Shown: positions 19,507-28,898 of the stretch, one piece after another
Layout of the letters: each line of letters starts with the position of its first letter
How positions within the stretch are numbered: the first letter of the stretch is position 1
Assembly: GCF_040151475.1 (NCBI RefSeq)
Contig: NZ_JBDKWG010000094.1
Location: forward strand, 1 to 57,139
Reading direction: 5' to 3'
DNA: 57,139 nucleotides
Origin: CAXBNB01 sp040151475
Lineage (GTDB): Bacteria > Bacteroidota > Bacteroidia > Cytophagales > Cyclobacteriaceae
The notes under the pieces: model-generated
What the model was told of the DNA's origin: nothing
Seen by the model: the letters and a program-made list of their open reading frames with translations, nothing else
Databases searched by the model: none
Made by a program: the position numbers and the translations under genes

Positions 19507-20349
19507 TTATTTAGAAGGAGCAGAAGGAGCACTTCCACCACCTCTCATGGCAGCAAGCATATTACCATATACTCTGTTTAGAGAAGTAATATTATTGTTC
19601 AGTTGTCCCATTTCGTCACTGAATTTCTTAGTATCTTCTCCAGCTTTTGCCATACTTTCCATAGCTGCAGTTACGTTCGAATAGAATTTATTCATTGCTT
19701 TCACATGATTGTTAGCATCTTGCAATTCCATTTCATATACTGCGTTCAATGCGCCAAGATTTTTTGTAACACCTTGTACCTGAGTATGATATTCTTTAGC
19801 ATCTTTAGAAGCGTTGGCCATATCAGCCATAGCTGTTACTGTAGAAGCATAAGATTTGTTCATTTCCAATAAAGAATTAGAAGCAGTTTTTACGTTTTTA
19901 GCATAGTCATTTGTGGCAACCGCAGCATCACTCAGGTTCGCCATATTTCCTGCCGAAGTAGCCATGTTTTTAAGTCCCTTCCCTAAGCTTTCAATCAATT
20001 CCGGACCAATCTTAGCATCAGCCATCATTTTATCTAGTTTTTGAGATACGCCCGGGCCATTTGCAGCAGCAACTTGCGCTCTTGGAGCTGGAGGTCCACC
20101 TTCATAGTCATCTGCTAATTCCGGATAAACTTTAGACCAGTCCGTTTCGGGGTGTTTTGGTTCAAATGCACTTAAGAAGAAAATAACTGCTTCTGTTGTT
20201 AGCCCAATTCCCAACATTTCTCCCGCACCGGGTAAATGAAGAATTTTAAACATAGCACCTACAATTACAACTGCAGCTCCTATACCATACACTTTGGGCA
20301 TTATCGTGGTAAACAACAATTCTGAAAATCCACCTTTTTTTGCGCTCAT
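19507..20349 (-). CDS. gldL: Gliding motility / T9SS motor protein GldL (PorL)
   Basis: 280 residues. Two transmembrane helices lie at about 18-38 and 45-62 (YGIGAAVVIVGAMFKILHLPGAGEMLGIGLTTEAVIFFLSAFEP), with a glutamate inside the second helix (E53) at the position known to matter for proton-driven activity. The remainder is a cytoplasmic helical/coiled-coil region with repeated NNH/NNIT-type heptads, typical of GldL. It lies between gldK (44 bp upstream) and gldM in the operon. Confidence 0.95.
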   Translation of the reverse strand: MSAKKGGFSELLFTTIMPKVYGIGAAVVIVGAMFKILHLPGAGEMLGIGLTTEAVIFFLSAFEPKHPETDWSKVYPELADDYEGGPPAPRAQVAAANGPGVSQKLDKMMADAKIGPELIESLGKGLKNMATSAGNMANLSDAAVATNDYAKNVKTASNSLLEMNKSYASTVTAMADMANASKDAKEYHTQVQGVTKNLGALNAVYEMELQDANNHVKAMNKFYSNVTAAMESMAKAGEDTKKFSDEMGQLNNNITSLNRVYGNMLAAMRGGGSAPSAPSK

Positions 20350-20393
20350 ATTATTAAAGATTTTAGGTTATTAATTCGTTTTAAGTTTATTGA

Positions 20394-21446
20394 TTAAAAT
20401 TCATTTCCACCAGATCGTCCCAAATGTGTCATTGCACACCTGAATCCAATAGAAGCTCTTGTTGAATCCTTGTATTCATAAGTTCTGGTTCCTGTTTCAA
20501 GATAATAAGCAATATCTTTCCAAGATCCTCCCCTGATTACTTTTTTAGTTATTTTTTCGTCAAAATATGTAGGGTTCAAATCCCATACTAAAGGCATTGA
20601 AGAAGGGTTAAAAGCATCTTCACACCATTCTGCCACGTTACCAGACATTTCATAAAGACCGTAATCATTTGCAAAAAATGTAGCTACCGGTGCAGTATAG
20701 GCAAACCCATCATCAAAGTAGTTTCCCCTTCCTGGTTTGAAATTTGCCAACAAACAACCTTTTTGGTTTCTGATGTAAGGGTTACCCCAAGGGTATTTAG
20801 CCATATCTCTACCACCTCTTGCTGCGTACTCCCACTCAGCTTCTGAAGGCAATCTAAAGTTTGGCATTGGAAACAATCCTTTTTCTGCTCTGAATGAGTT
20901 CAAATGATCCGTTCTCCATTTACAAAAATATTTTGCCGCTTCCCAATCCACACCTACAACAGGGTAGTTGTCAAATGCCGGGTGAGACCAGTAATACACC
21001 ATTAAAGGATCTCCCATATGGTGAACAAAATCTCTTGTCCAAACAGTAGAATCAGGAATTAAATCTTCAAGAACAAACCCATCAGGTAAATCTACTTCTG
21101 ATCCTTCAAGGATATCTTCAGTAAACTGACGGTACTCATTGTTAGTAATCTCGGTATCATCCATGAAAAACGGACCGATTGTTACCTGCTTGTTAAAATT
21201 AATCTGGGTTGCCGGCACATCTTCATCCGCCTGTCCCATGTGAAAAGTACCTGGAGGAATGGCTACCATGCCATACGGTCTTGACATTTCCCAACCCTCT
21301 CTACCGGGAGCACCAATGAGCTCTCCGTTATCATCGAACCCTGTACCTCCGCCAAAAAGACCACCTATGATTCCGCAACCTTGCAGACCAAAAACAGCCA
21401 AAATGAGCAGTAGAGACGAGCTCTTTAAAACACCTATTTTATTCAT
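20394..21446 (-). CDS. gldK: Gliding motility / T9SS lipoprotein GldK (PorK), sulfatase-modifying-factor fold
   Basis: 350 residues. The lipobox is LQGC after a short hydrophobic stretch. An in-frame ATG seven codons upstream would give an odd N-terminus, so the ATG at 21446 is preferred. Residues about 50-345 carry a formylglycine-generating-enzyme-like fold: MVAIPPGTFHMGQADEDVP, FFMDDTEITNNEYRQF, RLPSEAEWEYAARGG and SGNVAEWCEDAF. In GldK this fold is structural. It is the outer-membrane-associated lipoprotein that binds GldN. The porP-like gene lies upstream (191-bp gap), matching the porP-K-L-M-N order. Confidence 0.93.
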   Translation of the reverse strand: MNKIGVLKSSSLLLILAVFGLQGCGIIGGLFGGGTGFDDNGELIGAPGREGWEMSRPYGMVAIPPGTFHMGQADEDVPATQINFNKQVTIGPFFMDDTEITNNEYRQFTEDILEGSEVDLPDGFVLEDLIPDSTVWTRDFVHHMGDPLMVYYWSHPAFDNYPVVGVDWEAAKYFCKWRTDHLNSFRAEKGLFPMPNFRLPSEAEWEYAARGGRDMAKYPWGNPYIRNQKGCLLANFKPGRGNYFDDGFAYTAPVATFFANDYGLYEMSGNVAEWCEDAFNPSSMPLVWDLNPTYFDEKITKKVIRGGSWKDIAYYLETGTRTYEYKDSTRASIGFRCAMTHLGRSGGNEF

Positions 21447-21637
21447 AACACAAAATTTAAAAATCATACTTTACTATAACATCTATACCTAGAATATATT
21501 GCATGGTTCAAACCATAAATATAATCCATAGATATTAATTACATGAAATTAATTCTAAAAATTATATCAAAGACGTTTAAATATAAATTTTAGCAGCTCA
21601 AATTGTAGAAATATTATTAAATCGCAAAATTTTTTTC

Positions 21638-22609
21638 TCAAAATCTGAAACGCGGCGTTCTAATTATCTTTTTGCTACCCGTAGAAATATTCGGCAAATT
21701 GTATCTAATATATATCTCATGAGAAGTGGGCTGCTTGGCTTTTTGCTCGCCAACTACATAGTCGAATGCATAACCCACTCTCATCTTGTTATCTTCCAAA
21801 AATGAGTACCCCATCAACAAAATCAAAGCTTCACTATCTCTGTAAGAGACCCCTCCCCAGACCTTTTCATCGTAGGTAACAATACCACTCAAGTCAAATG
21901 AATAGTTAGTTAAGTCTGTTTTTATCAAGACCGAAGGAGTAAATACCAGATTGTAAGACACCTTATAATTATATGATCCGGATATGTTGACATTTCTCTT
22001 GATTTGATTGCGAAACTCAGCTGACGCCTGACTCAATCCAAAATCAAAAGAAGGGCTAAGCAAGTGATTGACTCCAATACCTAGCGAATAATCCTCAGTA
22101 GAATAATAAGCTCCAAAACCCATATCAACAGCCATTTGGGATTCTTTGGTTCCGGTGTTTAGAGGATCGGAAGGATCATTAAATCGAAATTGGGAAAAAT
22201 CTATAGACTGAGAAATGATTCCGGGTTTTAGCCCGATACTCAATTGCCCCCGACGAACTTTTTTATGATAGGCAATCGCTACTTCCATACTCAGGTTTGA
22301 AAGCGGTGCTAGTCTATCATTAATGAAATTAAAACCAACACCAAGATCCTTTCCCTTAAACTTAATAGGAGTAGAAAAAGAAACCAACTGGCTGCTGGGT
22401 GCACCTCCATCTCCATCAAATGAAGAACTATACCCCAGCCATTGGGTACGGTGGATTGCAGAAACGTGTGATTCTCCGTCAACACCAGCCCATCCTGCGT
22501 TGTAAAATAACGGATTGAGCATATACTGACTAAATTGAACATCTTGCTGAGCCAACACTTGAACACTAAAGGCAAGAAACATTAAAACCGCTGGTAAGAT
22601 TCTTTTCAT
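21638..22609 (-). CDS. PorP/SprF-family type IX secretion outer-membrane protein
   Basis: 323 residues with a signal peptide (1-20, ending VLAQ). The conserved PorP/SprF opening QDVQFSQYMLNPLFYNAGWAG is followed by about 14 predicted beta strands, and the chain ends in Phe as outer-membrane barrels do. Members attach T9SS parts or surface adhesins to the outer membrane. Its place directly upstream of gldK supports PorP over a stray SprF paralogue. The 196-bp gap upstream should hold the operon promoter; I could not find a full consensus there. Confidence 0.92.
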   Translation of the reverse strand: MKRILPAVLMFLAFSVQVLAQQDVQFSQYMLNPLFYNAGWAGVDGESHVSAIHRTQWLGYSSSFDGDGGAPSSQLVSFSTPIKFKGKDLGVGFNFINDRLAPLSNLSMEVAIAYHKKVRRGQLSIGLKPGIISQSIDFSQFRFNDPSDPLNTGTKESQMAVDMGFGAYYSTEDYSLGIGVNHLLSPSFDFGLSQASAEFRNQIKRNVNISGSYNYKVSYNLVFTPSVLIKTDLTNYSFDLSGIVTYDEKVWGGVSYRDSEALILLMGYSFLEDNKMRVGYAFDYVVGEQKAKQPTSHEIYIRYNLPNISTGSKKIIRTPRFRF

Positions 22610-22805
22610 TCAACTATAATTATTAAACAGAACCTAATCTCTATTTAATCGAAAAGGGAATTTATATAACCTATTCAACATTCCCAATTTTTACAGAAAA
22701 TGTGATAGAGAAATATGTTTCTAAATAATCAATAGAGGCCAATACCCTTATTAAAAATCCAAAATAAATTAAAGAAGATGAGTTTAACCGAAAAGACCGA
22801 CTGAC

Positions 22806-23594
22806 TTAGCTTATGCTATTGACCTTCTTTATGTAAAGTTCCAATGCACCAGTCATTGATGGTGCATTGGGCAGTGGTGCTTCAATGTCCAAAATCAAAC
22901 CAGCATCTTTGGCAGCCTGTGCAGTAGTTGGTCCGAATACGGCGATTCTTGTATTGTTCTGCTTAAAGTCAGGGAAATTCACAAACAACGAATTAATGCC
23001 GGAAGGACTGAAAAAAGCGATAACATCATAATTGACATCAGCTAAATCAGAAAGATCACTAGCTACAGTCTTATATATAATAGCCTCAGAGCAGCTATAT
23101 CCATTTTCATTTAAGAAGGTCGGGATATCATCTTTTCTAATGTTAGAGCAAGGGAAAATAAATTTCTCATTTTTGTGCTTTTTCAACACTTCAATAAGGT
23201 CACTTGCTGTTCTTGAACCTGTGAAAATTTTTCTTTTTCTTATTACTATATATTTCTGAAGGTAGTTGGCTGTTTGTTCTGAAATGCAGTAATATTTCAT
23301 GTCAGATGGTATCTCAACCTTGCTTTCAGCTGCTAGCCTAAAAAAATGATCAACAGCATTTCTACTGGTGAAAATCACTGCAGTATGGCTAAGAATATTT
23401 ATTTTTTGCTTTCTGAATTCCTTAATATCTACAGGATCAATTTGGATAAATTGACGAAAATCAATTTTAATATTGTACTTTTCTGACAGGGCTGTATAAG
23501 GAGACTTAGCGTCAACTGGTTGTGGCTGAGAAACAAGAATTGTTGAAACTTTATTCAATCTTTTTTTATCTTCAGTTAATATACCTTCACTCAT
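22806..23594 (-). CDS. hemD: Uroporphyrinogen-III synthase
   Basis: 262 residues of the HemD fold: two alternating alpha/beta domains. Visible features are VSQPQPVDAKSPYTALSEKYNIKIDFRQFIQI at the N-terminus, TAVIFTSRNAVDHFF near 90, YCISEQTANYL, and FFSPSGINSLF with IAVFGPTTAQAAKDAGL in the C-terminal half. It cyclises hydroxymethylbilane for haem synthesis. As is common for HemD, few residues are invariant. It sits 31 bp behind the DUF4271 gene; this pairing is frequent in Bacteroidota. Confidence 0.88.
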   Translation of the reverse strand: MSEGILTEDKKRLNKVSTILVSQPQPVDAKSPYTALSEKYNIKIDFRQFIQIDPVDIKEFRKQKINILSHTAVIFTSRNAVDHFFRLAAESKVEIPSDMKYYCISEQTANYLQKYIVIRKRKIFTGSRTASDLIEVLKKHKNEKFIFPCSNIRKDDIPTFLNENGYSCSEAIIYKTVASDLSDLADVNYDVIAFFSPSGINSLFVNFPDFKQNNTRIAVFGPTTAQAAKDAGLILDIEAPLPNAPSMTGALELYIKKVNSIS

Positions 23595-23625
23595 TCTTTT
23601 GGACCTTTTAGAGAAATATAATTAA

Positions 23626-24762
23626 TTAATGCAAGAAAAATTTTAAGACTATAATAAGTGGGATAATTTCTGTGCCGCAAATGTAAGAAAATAAATGCAG
23701 ATTTTTGTAACCGGATAATTTATTTAACTTAAATAAAATTAAAACAGGTCGCATTAAAAGCATTAATACGACGATTATAAGAAATGTTGTTCGGTAATCT
23801 TCAAGGTAAAATCCCCCCATTGATAAGTTGACAACAGACAACCCAAAGAATATAACTGTCAGAAACAAAGTAATCCTGAAATAGTCATAATACTGAACCA
23901 GGTGAAATTTCCTGAGCCTATATATTTCACTTACAATCCGCACCAAAAAATACTTAAAAATCATCAGGACAATCAATGCTACTGACACTCCAATTCCCAG
24001 CAATATTAAGTTCGATGTGGTATCTATTCCATATTGTTCGGAAAGTTTATCTGATAACATCAACACTATAGTCACTATTGTGAAACCGGAAGCCACACCA
24101 TATAAAAGCAACACCAATAGATTGGTGGTAGAAAACACTCCTATAGAAAACAACCCTTCTGATTTGGGCTTAAAGGAAAATGATTTTTGAAATGAAAAAT
24201 ATTCAAAAAACACGTTTTTAAGTCCTCTTCTTACAAAAAGGACAATTGTCAATATTATCAGAATAGAAATGATAAAAAAATCATTATTGTTTAATTTCTC
24301 CCTTAAGTCAATGGTATATCCCCCTTGGTTAGAACTCCATGAAATTGGGGAATTCATATCAATAATACTCGCATCTACCTCTGCAAAATTAACATCTTCC
24401 CCATAGAGCGATATCTGTATCTTATCTTTAGAATACACACCCATGAGGCTATCAATGCTATACTTTCTTGTACACTCTCTGGTTGATACGAAAGTGATTC
24501 TATCTTCAACTAATACAGAAACTCCTTTCGGCATTTTCATATCAAGGTAGTAATCTCTATATCTGTTCAGGTCTAAAAAGAAATGAATAGCCGTTGGTTT
24601 ATTCAATCCTTCCACATAAGGCAAAAATGATTTGCCTGCCTCTGTAGTAACCAACCATGATGACCGCAAATCTTCCACCTCTTCATTTTGAGAAAAAGAG
24701 CGGTTGATGTTAAGAGACAAAATCAGGATAATAAGAGCTATCCGATGTATAGTTTTTGACAT
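23626..24762 (-). CDS. DUF4271 integral membrane protein
   Basis: 378 residues. An N-terminal signal sequence is followed by a periplasmic segment of about 140 residues and then about seven membrane helices from residue 160 to the end (for example FFIISILIILTIVLFV and IALIVLMIFKYFLV). The C-terminal part fits the DUF4271 family of Bacteroidota, which is repeatedly found in front of hemD. No enzymatic motif is visible and the function is not known. It is upstream of hemD in the same direction. Confidence 0.82.
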   Translation of the reverse strand: MSKTIHRIALIILILSLNINRSFSQNEEVEDLRSSWLVTTEAGKSFLPYVEGLNKPTAIHFFLDLNRYRDYYLDMKMPKGVSVLVEDRITFVSTRECTRKYSIDSLMGVYSKDKIQISLYGEDVNFAEVDASIIDMNSPISWSSNQGGYTIDLREKLNNNDFFIISILIILTIVLFVRRGLKNVFFEYFSFQKSFSFKPKSEGLFSIGVFSTTNLLVLLLYGVASGFTIVTIVLMLSDKLSEQYGIDTTSNLILLGIGVSVALIVLMIFKYFLVRIVSEIYRLRKFHLVQYYDYFRITLFLTVIFFGLSVVNLSMGGFYLEDYRTTFLIIVVLMLLMRPVLILFKLNKLSGYKNLHLFSYICGTEIIPLIIVLKFFLH

Positions 24763-24867
24763 GAAAAACCTTTTGTTCAGAAGTGCAAAATTAGGTCAAT
24801 CTGTCAAATTCAGACTATATACTTTGGATAATAATAGAAGAAAACACAAGTCGTAGATTCAGCTATG

Positions 24868-26562
24868 CTAGAATTTCGCAGTATATCCGAAATGGATTTT
24901 GGACTGATCAAATGAAAATCCCTGATTCCCGGAACGCCCAAGGCCGTATATGATGCTAAACTGACCTCCATTGGAATTTATTTTCATTCCAACCCCCGCA
25001 CCGGACGGTTTATCGGTGATAGCTCCCGAGTAAATTTCCCGTTCCAACAATGCCTGGTCAAAAAACAAAAACAGATACGAACTGGCCTCCAAATACAACT
25101 GCCATTCAAGATTCACAAGGCCATATTTTGAAGCATAGAAGAAATTCTCATTGAATCCTCTTATGGATTTCAAACCACCCAATCGAAACAGGTCATTCAA
25201 GAAAAGATTTTGATTTTCTAAAAGACCTCCTGAGAATTTGAAAAATAAAATGGAGCTTTTTCCAAGAGGCATGTAATTGGCAAAGTCTGCTCTAAACTCA
25301 TATTGATCGGATTTGCTTTGATTGTTGGGAGCAGAAGAAGTTATGGTTTTCAAACCAACTTGAGCATTCAGGTGCGTGATGTATCCGCTTTTTGGTATTT
25401 GAATATTGTCAAGTGTATTGATTTCCAAACCAACACCATAGTTGTTTAATCCAAAATCCCCATTGTCAACTGCCAAATCTTCTAACCGGTTTCCATTTTT
25501 ATTTTCATAAAACAAATTCAATCGAGTGCTGGCAGAAAGCGAATAATTCAACCCCAGAAGTAATAACCGATTTGAAAATGCAGTGTTTTCCTTAAGCTGA
25601 TTAAAGGATAACCGCAGATAAAAAGGAGAACCAAAGACAAATGGATGCTCATAGCTTACATCCAGTTGCTGAGTTTTTGTGGTAATTTTTTTCCAATGAA
25701 AATCAAAATATTTCCCCGCTTTAAACAAATTCTGAAGCTCAAAATTCAACTCCCCTGTGAGCTCAGGCTTACGGTTTTCAGCTCCCGGAATCAGTCCCAG
25801 TATTCCGTCAAAAATGTTGACTTTCCTTTTCGATAGTGATAGTCCGACTTTTGCTTTTTGAAGTCCAAAATAAACACCTGGTTCTTTTTCCAATTGCAAA
25901 AAAGGCAACCTGCTCAGCCTCTTTTCAATTTCATCTATTCTTTTTTGAGAAAATGCTTCATCATAACTTATTCCTAAATACCGGGAAATGAATTTAGAAT
26001 TTACCAACTGTGCATCATTGACCTGAACAGAATCAAAAGTAATCCTTCTTCCCGGATCAGCATTCAACTCACAAAGCAAACCGGAACGATCAACATCAAA
26101 TGAATCGAGTTGGACTTTGGCAAAAGGGTAGCCATTGTTTTCATAATAAGAAAGCACCTTTTGATACAACTTTTGAATTTCTGTAGATCGATAATCTATT
26201 GGCAATTGGCTTTGAGATAAAGCCAATTTTTTACTATCACTTTCGGTTAAATTTGTATGAATTATACGAATATATTCATACTTTTTTCCTAGGAACAATT
26301 TGACAGTAACTGTCTGATTGCCGAATGTTAATTCATCTAAACTAGCAAGCCAATAACCCTCTGCCCTCAGTTCAGCAACTCTATTTTTCAACAGCGTTTG
26401 AATTCCCAAAGAGTCCAGACTTCTAAGGTCAATTTCGTTCTTTCGAAATACATCATCCGTATCTCCGATTATCTCTAATTGATAGTTGCTCTGCGCATTT
26501 GCCCAATAATTAACTGTGCAAAAAGCAGTAATACAAAAAATATGTTTGATCCATTTTCCCAA
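24868..26562 (-). CDS. BamA/TamA-like outer-membrane beta-barrel protein with POTRA-like N-terminus
   Basis: 564 residues. A signal peptide (about 1-23, ending WANAQ) precedes a POTRA-like region of about 200 residues and a C-terminal Omp85-type barrel containing GGLKSIRGFNENFF and ending in aromatic-X-Phe (TAKF). The start is TTG; no ATG precedes the signal peptide. It may assist outer-membrane protein insertion or transport; it is too short for BamA itself, which suits a TamA-like or surface-assembly role. It is divergent from hemW with only 37 bp between the two non-ATG starts. Confidence 0.82.
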   Translation of the reverse strand: MGKWIKHIFCITAFCTVNYWANAQSNYQLEIIGDTDDVFRKNEIDLRSLDSLGIQTLLKNRVAELRAEGYWLASLDELTFGNQTVTVKLFLGKKYEYIRIIHTNLTESDSKKLALSQSQLPIDYRSTEIQKLYQKVLSYYENNGYPFAKVQLDSFDVDRSGLLCELNADPGRRITFDSVQVNDAQLVNSKFISRYLGISYDEAFSQKRIDEIEKRLSRLPFLQLEKEPGVYFGLQKAKVGLSLSKRKVNIFDGILGLIPGAENRKPELTGELNFELQNLFKAGKYFDFHWKKITTKTQQLDVSYEHPFVFGSPFYLRLSFNQLKENTAFSNRLLLLGLNYSLSASTRLNLFYENKNGNRLEDLAVDNGDFGLNNYGVGLEINTLDNIQIPKSGYITHLNAQVGLKTITSSAPNNQSKSDQYEFRADFANYMPLGKSSILFFKFSGGLLENQNLFLNDLFRLGGLKSIRGFNENFFYASKYGLVNLEWQLYLEASSYLFLFFDQALLEREIYSGAITDKPSGAGVGMKINSNGGQFSIIYGLGRSGNQGFSFDQSKIHFGYTAKF

Positions 26563-26599
26563 AAGCGATTGGTTAGATTTGCTGCTAAAATAATCATTA

Positions 26600-27724
26600 G
26601 TGGCTGGAATTTACATTCATATCCCTTACTGCAAACAAGCCTGTCATTATTGTGACTTCCATTTTTCAACTTACCTGAGAACTAAACCTGATTTGGTAGA
26701 TGCCATCTGTAAGGAAATCAGACTACAAAAAAGCTATTTGTCAGGCGAACCAATCAAAACAATATATTTTGGTGGTGGCACACCGTCTTTGCTTTCTTCT
26801 TACGAACTGGAAAAAATCCTAAATACTATTACTGAAAATTTTTCTGTTTCTAAAAACCCAGAGGTAACTCTGGAAGCAAACCCCGATGATTTGTCCGAAG
26901 AAAATTTATACACTTTCAAATCAAGGGGAATCAACCGCCTGAGCATTGGCATCCAATCATTCAATGATAATTTTCTCCATTTGTTCAACAGAGCTCACAC
27001 ATCACAGATGGCAACAAAGGCTGTTAGCAAAGCTAAAAATGTGGGGTTTGATAACATAAGTGTTGACCTCATTTTCGGAGTTCCGAATCAGACCCTTCAG
27101 CAGTTTCAAAAAGATTTGGAAAAAATCATTGCTTTAGACACCCAGCACATTTCAATATACGGCTTGACAATCGAAGAAAACACCACATTTGGCAAGTGGA
27201 AGAAAACAAACAAGATTCAGCCAATCGATGAGGAAGTTGCTGCCAGCCAGTTTGAGTTGATTATGGATGTACTAGCCAGTAGCGGATTCCACCAGTATGA
27301 AATCTCCAATTTCAGCAAACCGGGATTTGAATCCCAACACAATTCCAGTTATTGGAAAGGTGAACAATACTTAGGCCTTGGACCGGGAGCTCATTCATTC
27401 AATGGAAATTCCAGACAATTCAACATCCGAAATAACAGCAAATACATTAAAGCTATTGATGACGGGCAAATTCCATGTAATGTTGAATTGCTAACTAATA
27501 ATCAAAAACTCAACGAGTATATTCTAACCAAAATCCGGACTGCAAAAGGAATAAGCCTTAAAGAAATAAAAGACCGTTTCAACTTTGATTTTGCAGGAAA
27601 CTATACCGATAAGATTTCTCTTTATAAAAATCAGGGGTTGATCGAATTATCAGAATACCTGATGCTTACCAGAGAAGGGAAGCTGGTAGCGGATAGCATT
27701 ACTGAAAATTTCATTGTGGATTGA
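26600..27724 (+). CDS. hemW: Radical SAM family haem chaperone HemW
   Basis: 374 residues. The radical-SAM cluster motif CKQACHYC (C11, C15, C18) lies at the N-terminus, followed by FGGGTPSLL, EANPDDLSEENL, GINRLSIGIQSFN and the C-terminal HemN-type domain. The start is GTG, fixed by the conserved AGIYIHIPYC opening. HemW proteins were often called coproporphyrinogen oxidase-like, but the extra cysteine that follows the CxxxCxxC motif in HemN is absent (CDF), which favours the haem chaperone. Located 37 bp from the divergent outer-membrane gene. Confidence 0.93.
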   Translation: MAGIYIHIPYCKQACHYCDFHFSTYLRTKPDLVDAICKEIRLQKSYLSGEPIKTIYFGGGTPSLLSSYELEKILNTITENFSVSKNPEVTLEANPDDLSEENLYTFKSRGINRLSIGIQSFNDNFLHLFNRAHTSQMATKAVSKAKNVGFDNISVDLIFGVPNQTLQQFQKDLEKIIALDTQHISIYGLTIEENTTFGKWKKTNKIQPIDEEVAASQFELIMDVLASSGFHQYEISNFSKPGFESQHNSSYWKGEQYLGLGPGAHSFNGNSRQFNIRNNSKYIKAIDDGQIPCNVELLTNNQKLNEYILTKIRTAKGISLKEIKDRFNFDFAGNYTDKISLYKNQGLIELSEYLMLTREGKLVADSITENFIVD

Positions 27725-27809
27725 TGCTTTGCTTATAAAAGATTTTTCATGCTTCGTAATATATTTATATTATTGTACCTTCGTTTGACTTGCACAGGTT
27801 AACACAATA

Positions 27810-28172
27810 ATGAATACAGAACTTAAAGCCATTATGCTGTTGAAATCTTTGATCTTCCACTACCATGGACTGGATGAAGATGAAAAAAAAATTCTGGATA
27901 AATCGGCTGAAGAATTAAAAGCACATGAAGAATTGGAATGGGCCAATGGTTTCATTGCAGAAGATTACCTCTCGGCATTCGAAAGGTCACGTGACTTTCT
28001 GAACAAAATAATTGGCCACCTGCCAAAGGAAAAAAGGTTGGGTTATCTGTATTCTGTATGGCAAGACAACAACAAAAAAGGTTACCTGACAGAAATGGAA
28101 GCAACCGCCATGCTCAACCTTGCCCGTGACTGGGAAATTCACAAAGACTTGATGAATCTTATTAAAGAGTAA
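27810..28172 (+). CDS. TerB-like small helical protein
   Basis: 120 residues, all helical by appearance. Two acid-rich turns, GLDEDEKKIL and GYLTEMEATAML, resemble the paired metal-binding turns of TerB-type proteins, but the match is weak. The upstream 85 bp contain TTGTACCTTCGTTTG, a partial match to the Bacteroidota promoter. It faces the LytTR regulator gene convergently with a 3-bp gap. Function unknown. Confidence 0.55.
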   Translation: MNTELKAIMLLKSLIFHYHGLDEDEKKILDKSAEELKAHEELEWANGFIAEDYLSAFERSRDFLNKIIGHLPKEKRLGYLYSVWQDNNKKGYLTEMEATAMLNLARDWEIHKDLMNLIKE

Positions 28173-28175
28173 ATA

Positions 28176-28898
28176 CTAAAGGCTCATCTTTTCTTTAAAT
28201 CTGGATGCCTGCCTTCTGCTTACTTCCACTCTTTCTCCCCCTTTTAATTGAACCATAAGTCCACCATTAAACCACGGTTCAATAGTATCCACCCAACCTA
28301 AGTTAATAATGTGTTTTCTACTGGCACGAAAAAAAGATCGACCATCCAGCTTTTCATCCAAGGCATTGAGTGACTTGTGAATCATTGGGCGAAAAGTCTC
28401 AAAATACACTTTGATATAGTTACCATCTGATTCGAACAAACGAATATTTTCCAACTTTACAAACCAACATTTCTCTCCATCTTTCACAAACACCTGATCG
28501 GATGACATCAGCTTATGTGTCTGCTGAACAAACTGGCTGGAGGAAACTGGTTCGTCTTCTTTTAGCTTGTTGATCGAATTGGTGAGTCTTTCGGCATCAA
28601 TTGGTTTAAGCAAATAATCCAGGGCATTGTATTCAAACGCTTTCAATGCAAACTGATCATAAGCAGTGGTAAATATTACTTTAGGTACTTTTTCCAGACT
28701 TTCCAGCAATTCAAACCCTGTTTTTCCAGGCATCTGAATATCCAAAAAAATTAAGTCAGGATTCAGCTCATTGATCTTGTCATAGGCATCATCAGCATTC
28801 ACAGCCTCCCCTATCACTTCGATTTCGGTAAACTCTGCAAGTAATGAATTCAGCTCCTTTCGTGCCAGACGTTCGTCATCAACTATCAACGTTTTCAT
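28176..28898 (-). CDS. LytTR-family response regulator
   Basis: 240 residues from the ATG; an upstream TTG would add seven unlikely residues. The receiver domain shows VDDE at 7-10, phosphoacceptor D53 in FLDIQMP, T in FTTAYD and K in LLKPI. The LytTR DNA-binding domain lies from about 140 to 240 (GNYIKVYFETFRPMIHKSL, FRASRKHIINLGWV, VEVSRRQASRFKEKM). It overlaps the end of the kinase gene by 20 bp, so the pair is translationally coupled with the kinase first. Confidence 0.93.
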   Translation of the reverse strand: MKTLIVDDERLARKELNSLLAEFTEIEVIGEAVNADDAYDKINELNPDLIFLDIQMPGKTGFELLESLEKVPKVIFTTAYDQFALKAFEYNALDYLLKPIDAERLTNSINKLKEDEPVSSSQFVQQTHKLMSSDQVFVKDGEKCWFVKLENIRLFESDGNYIKVYFETFRPMIHKSLNALDEKLDGRSFFRASRKHIINLGWVDTIEPWFNGGLMVQLKGGERVEVSRRQASRFKEKMSL

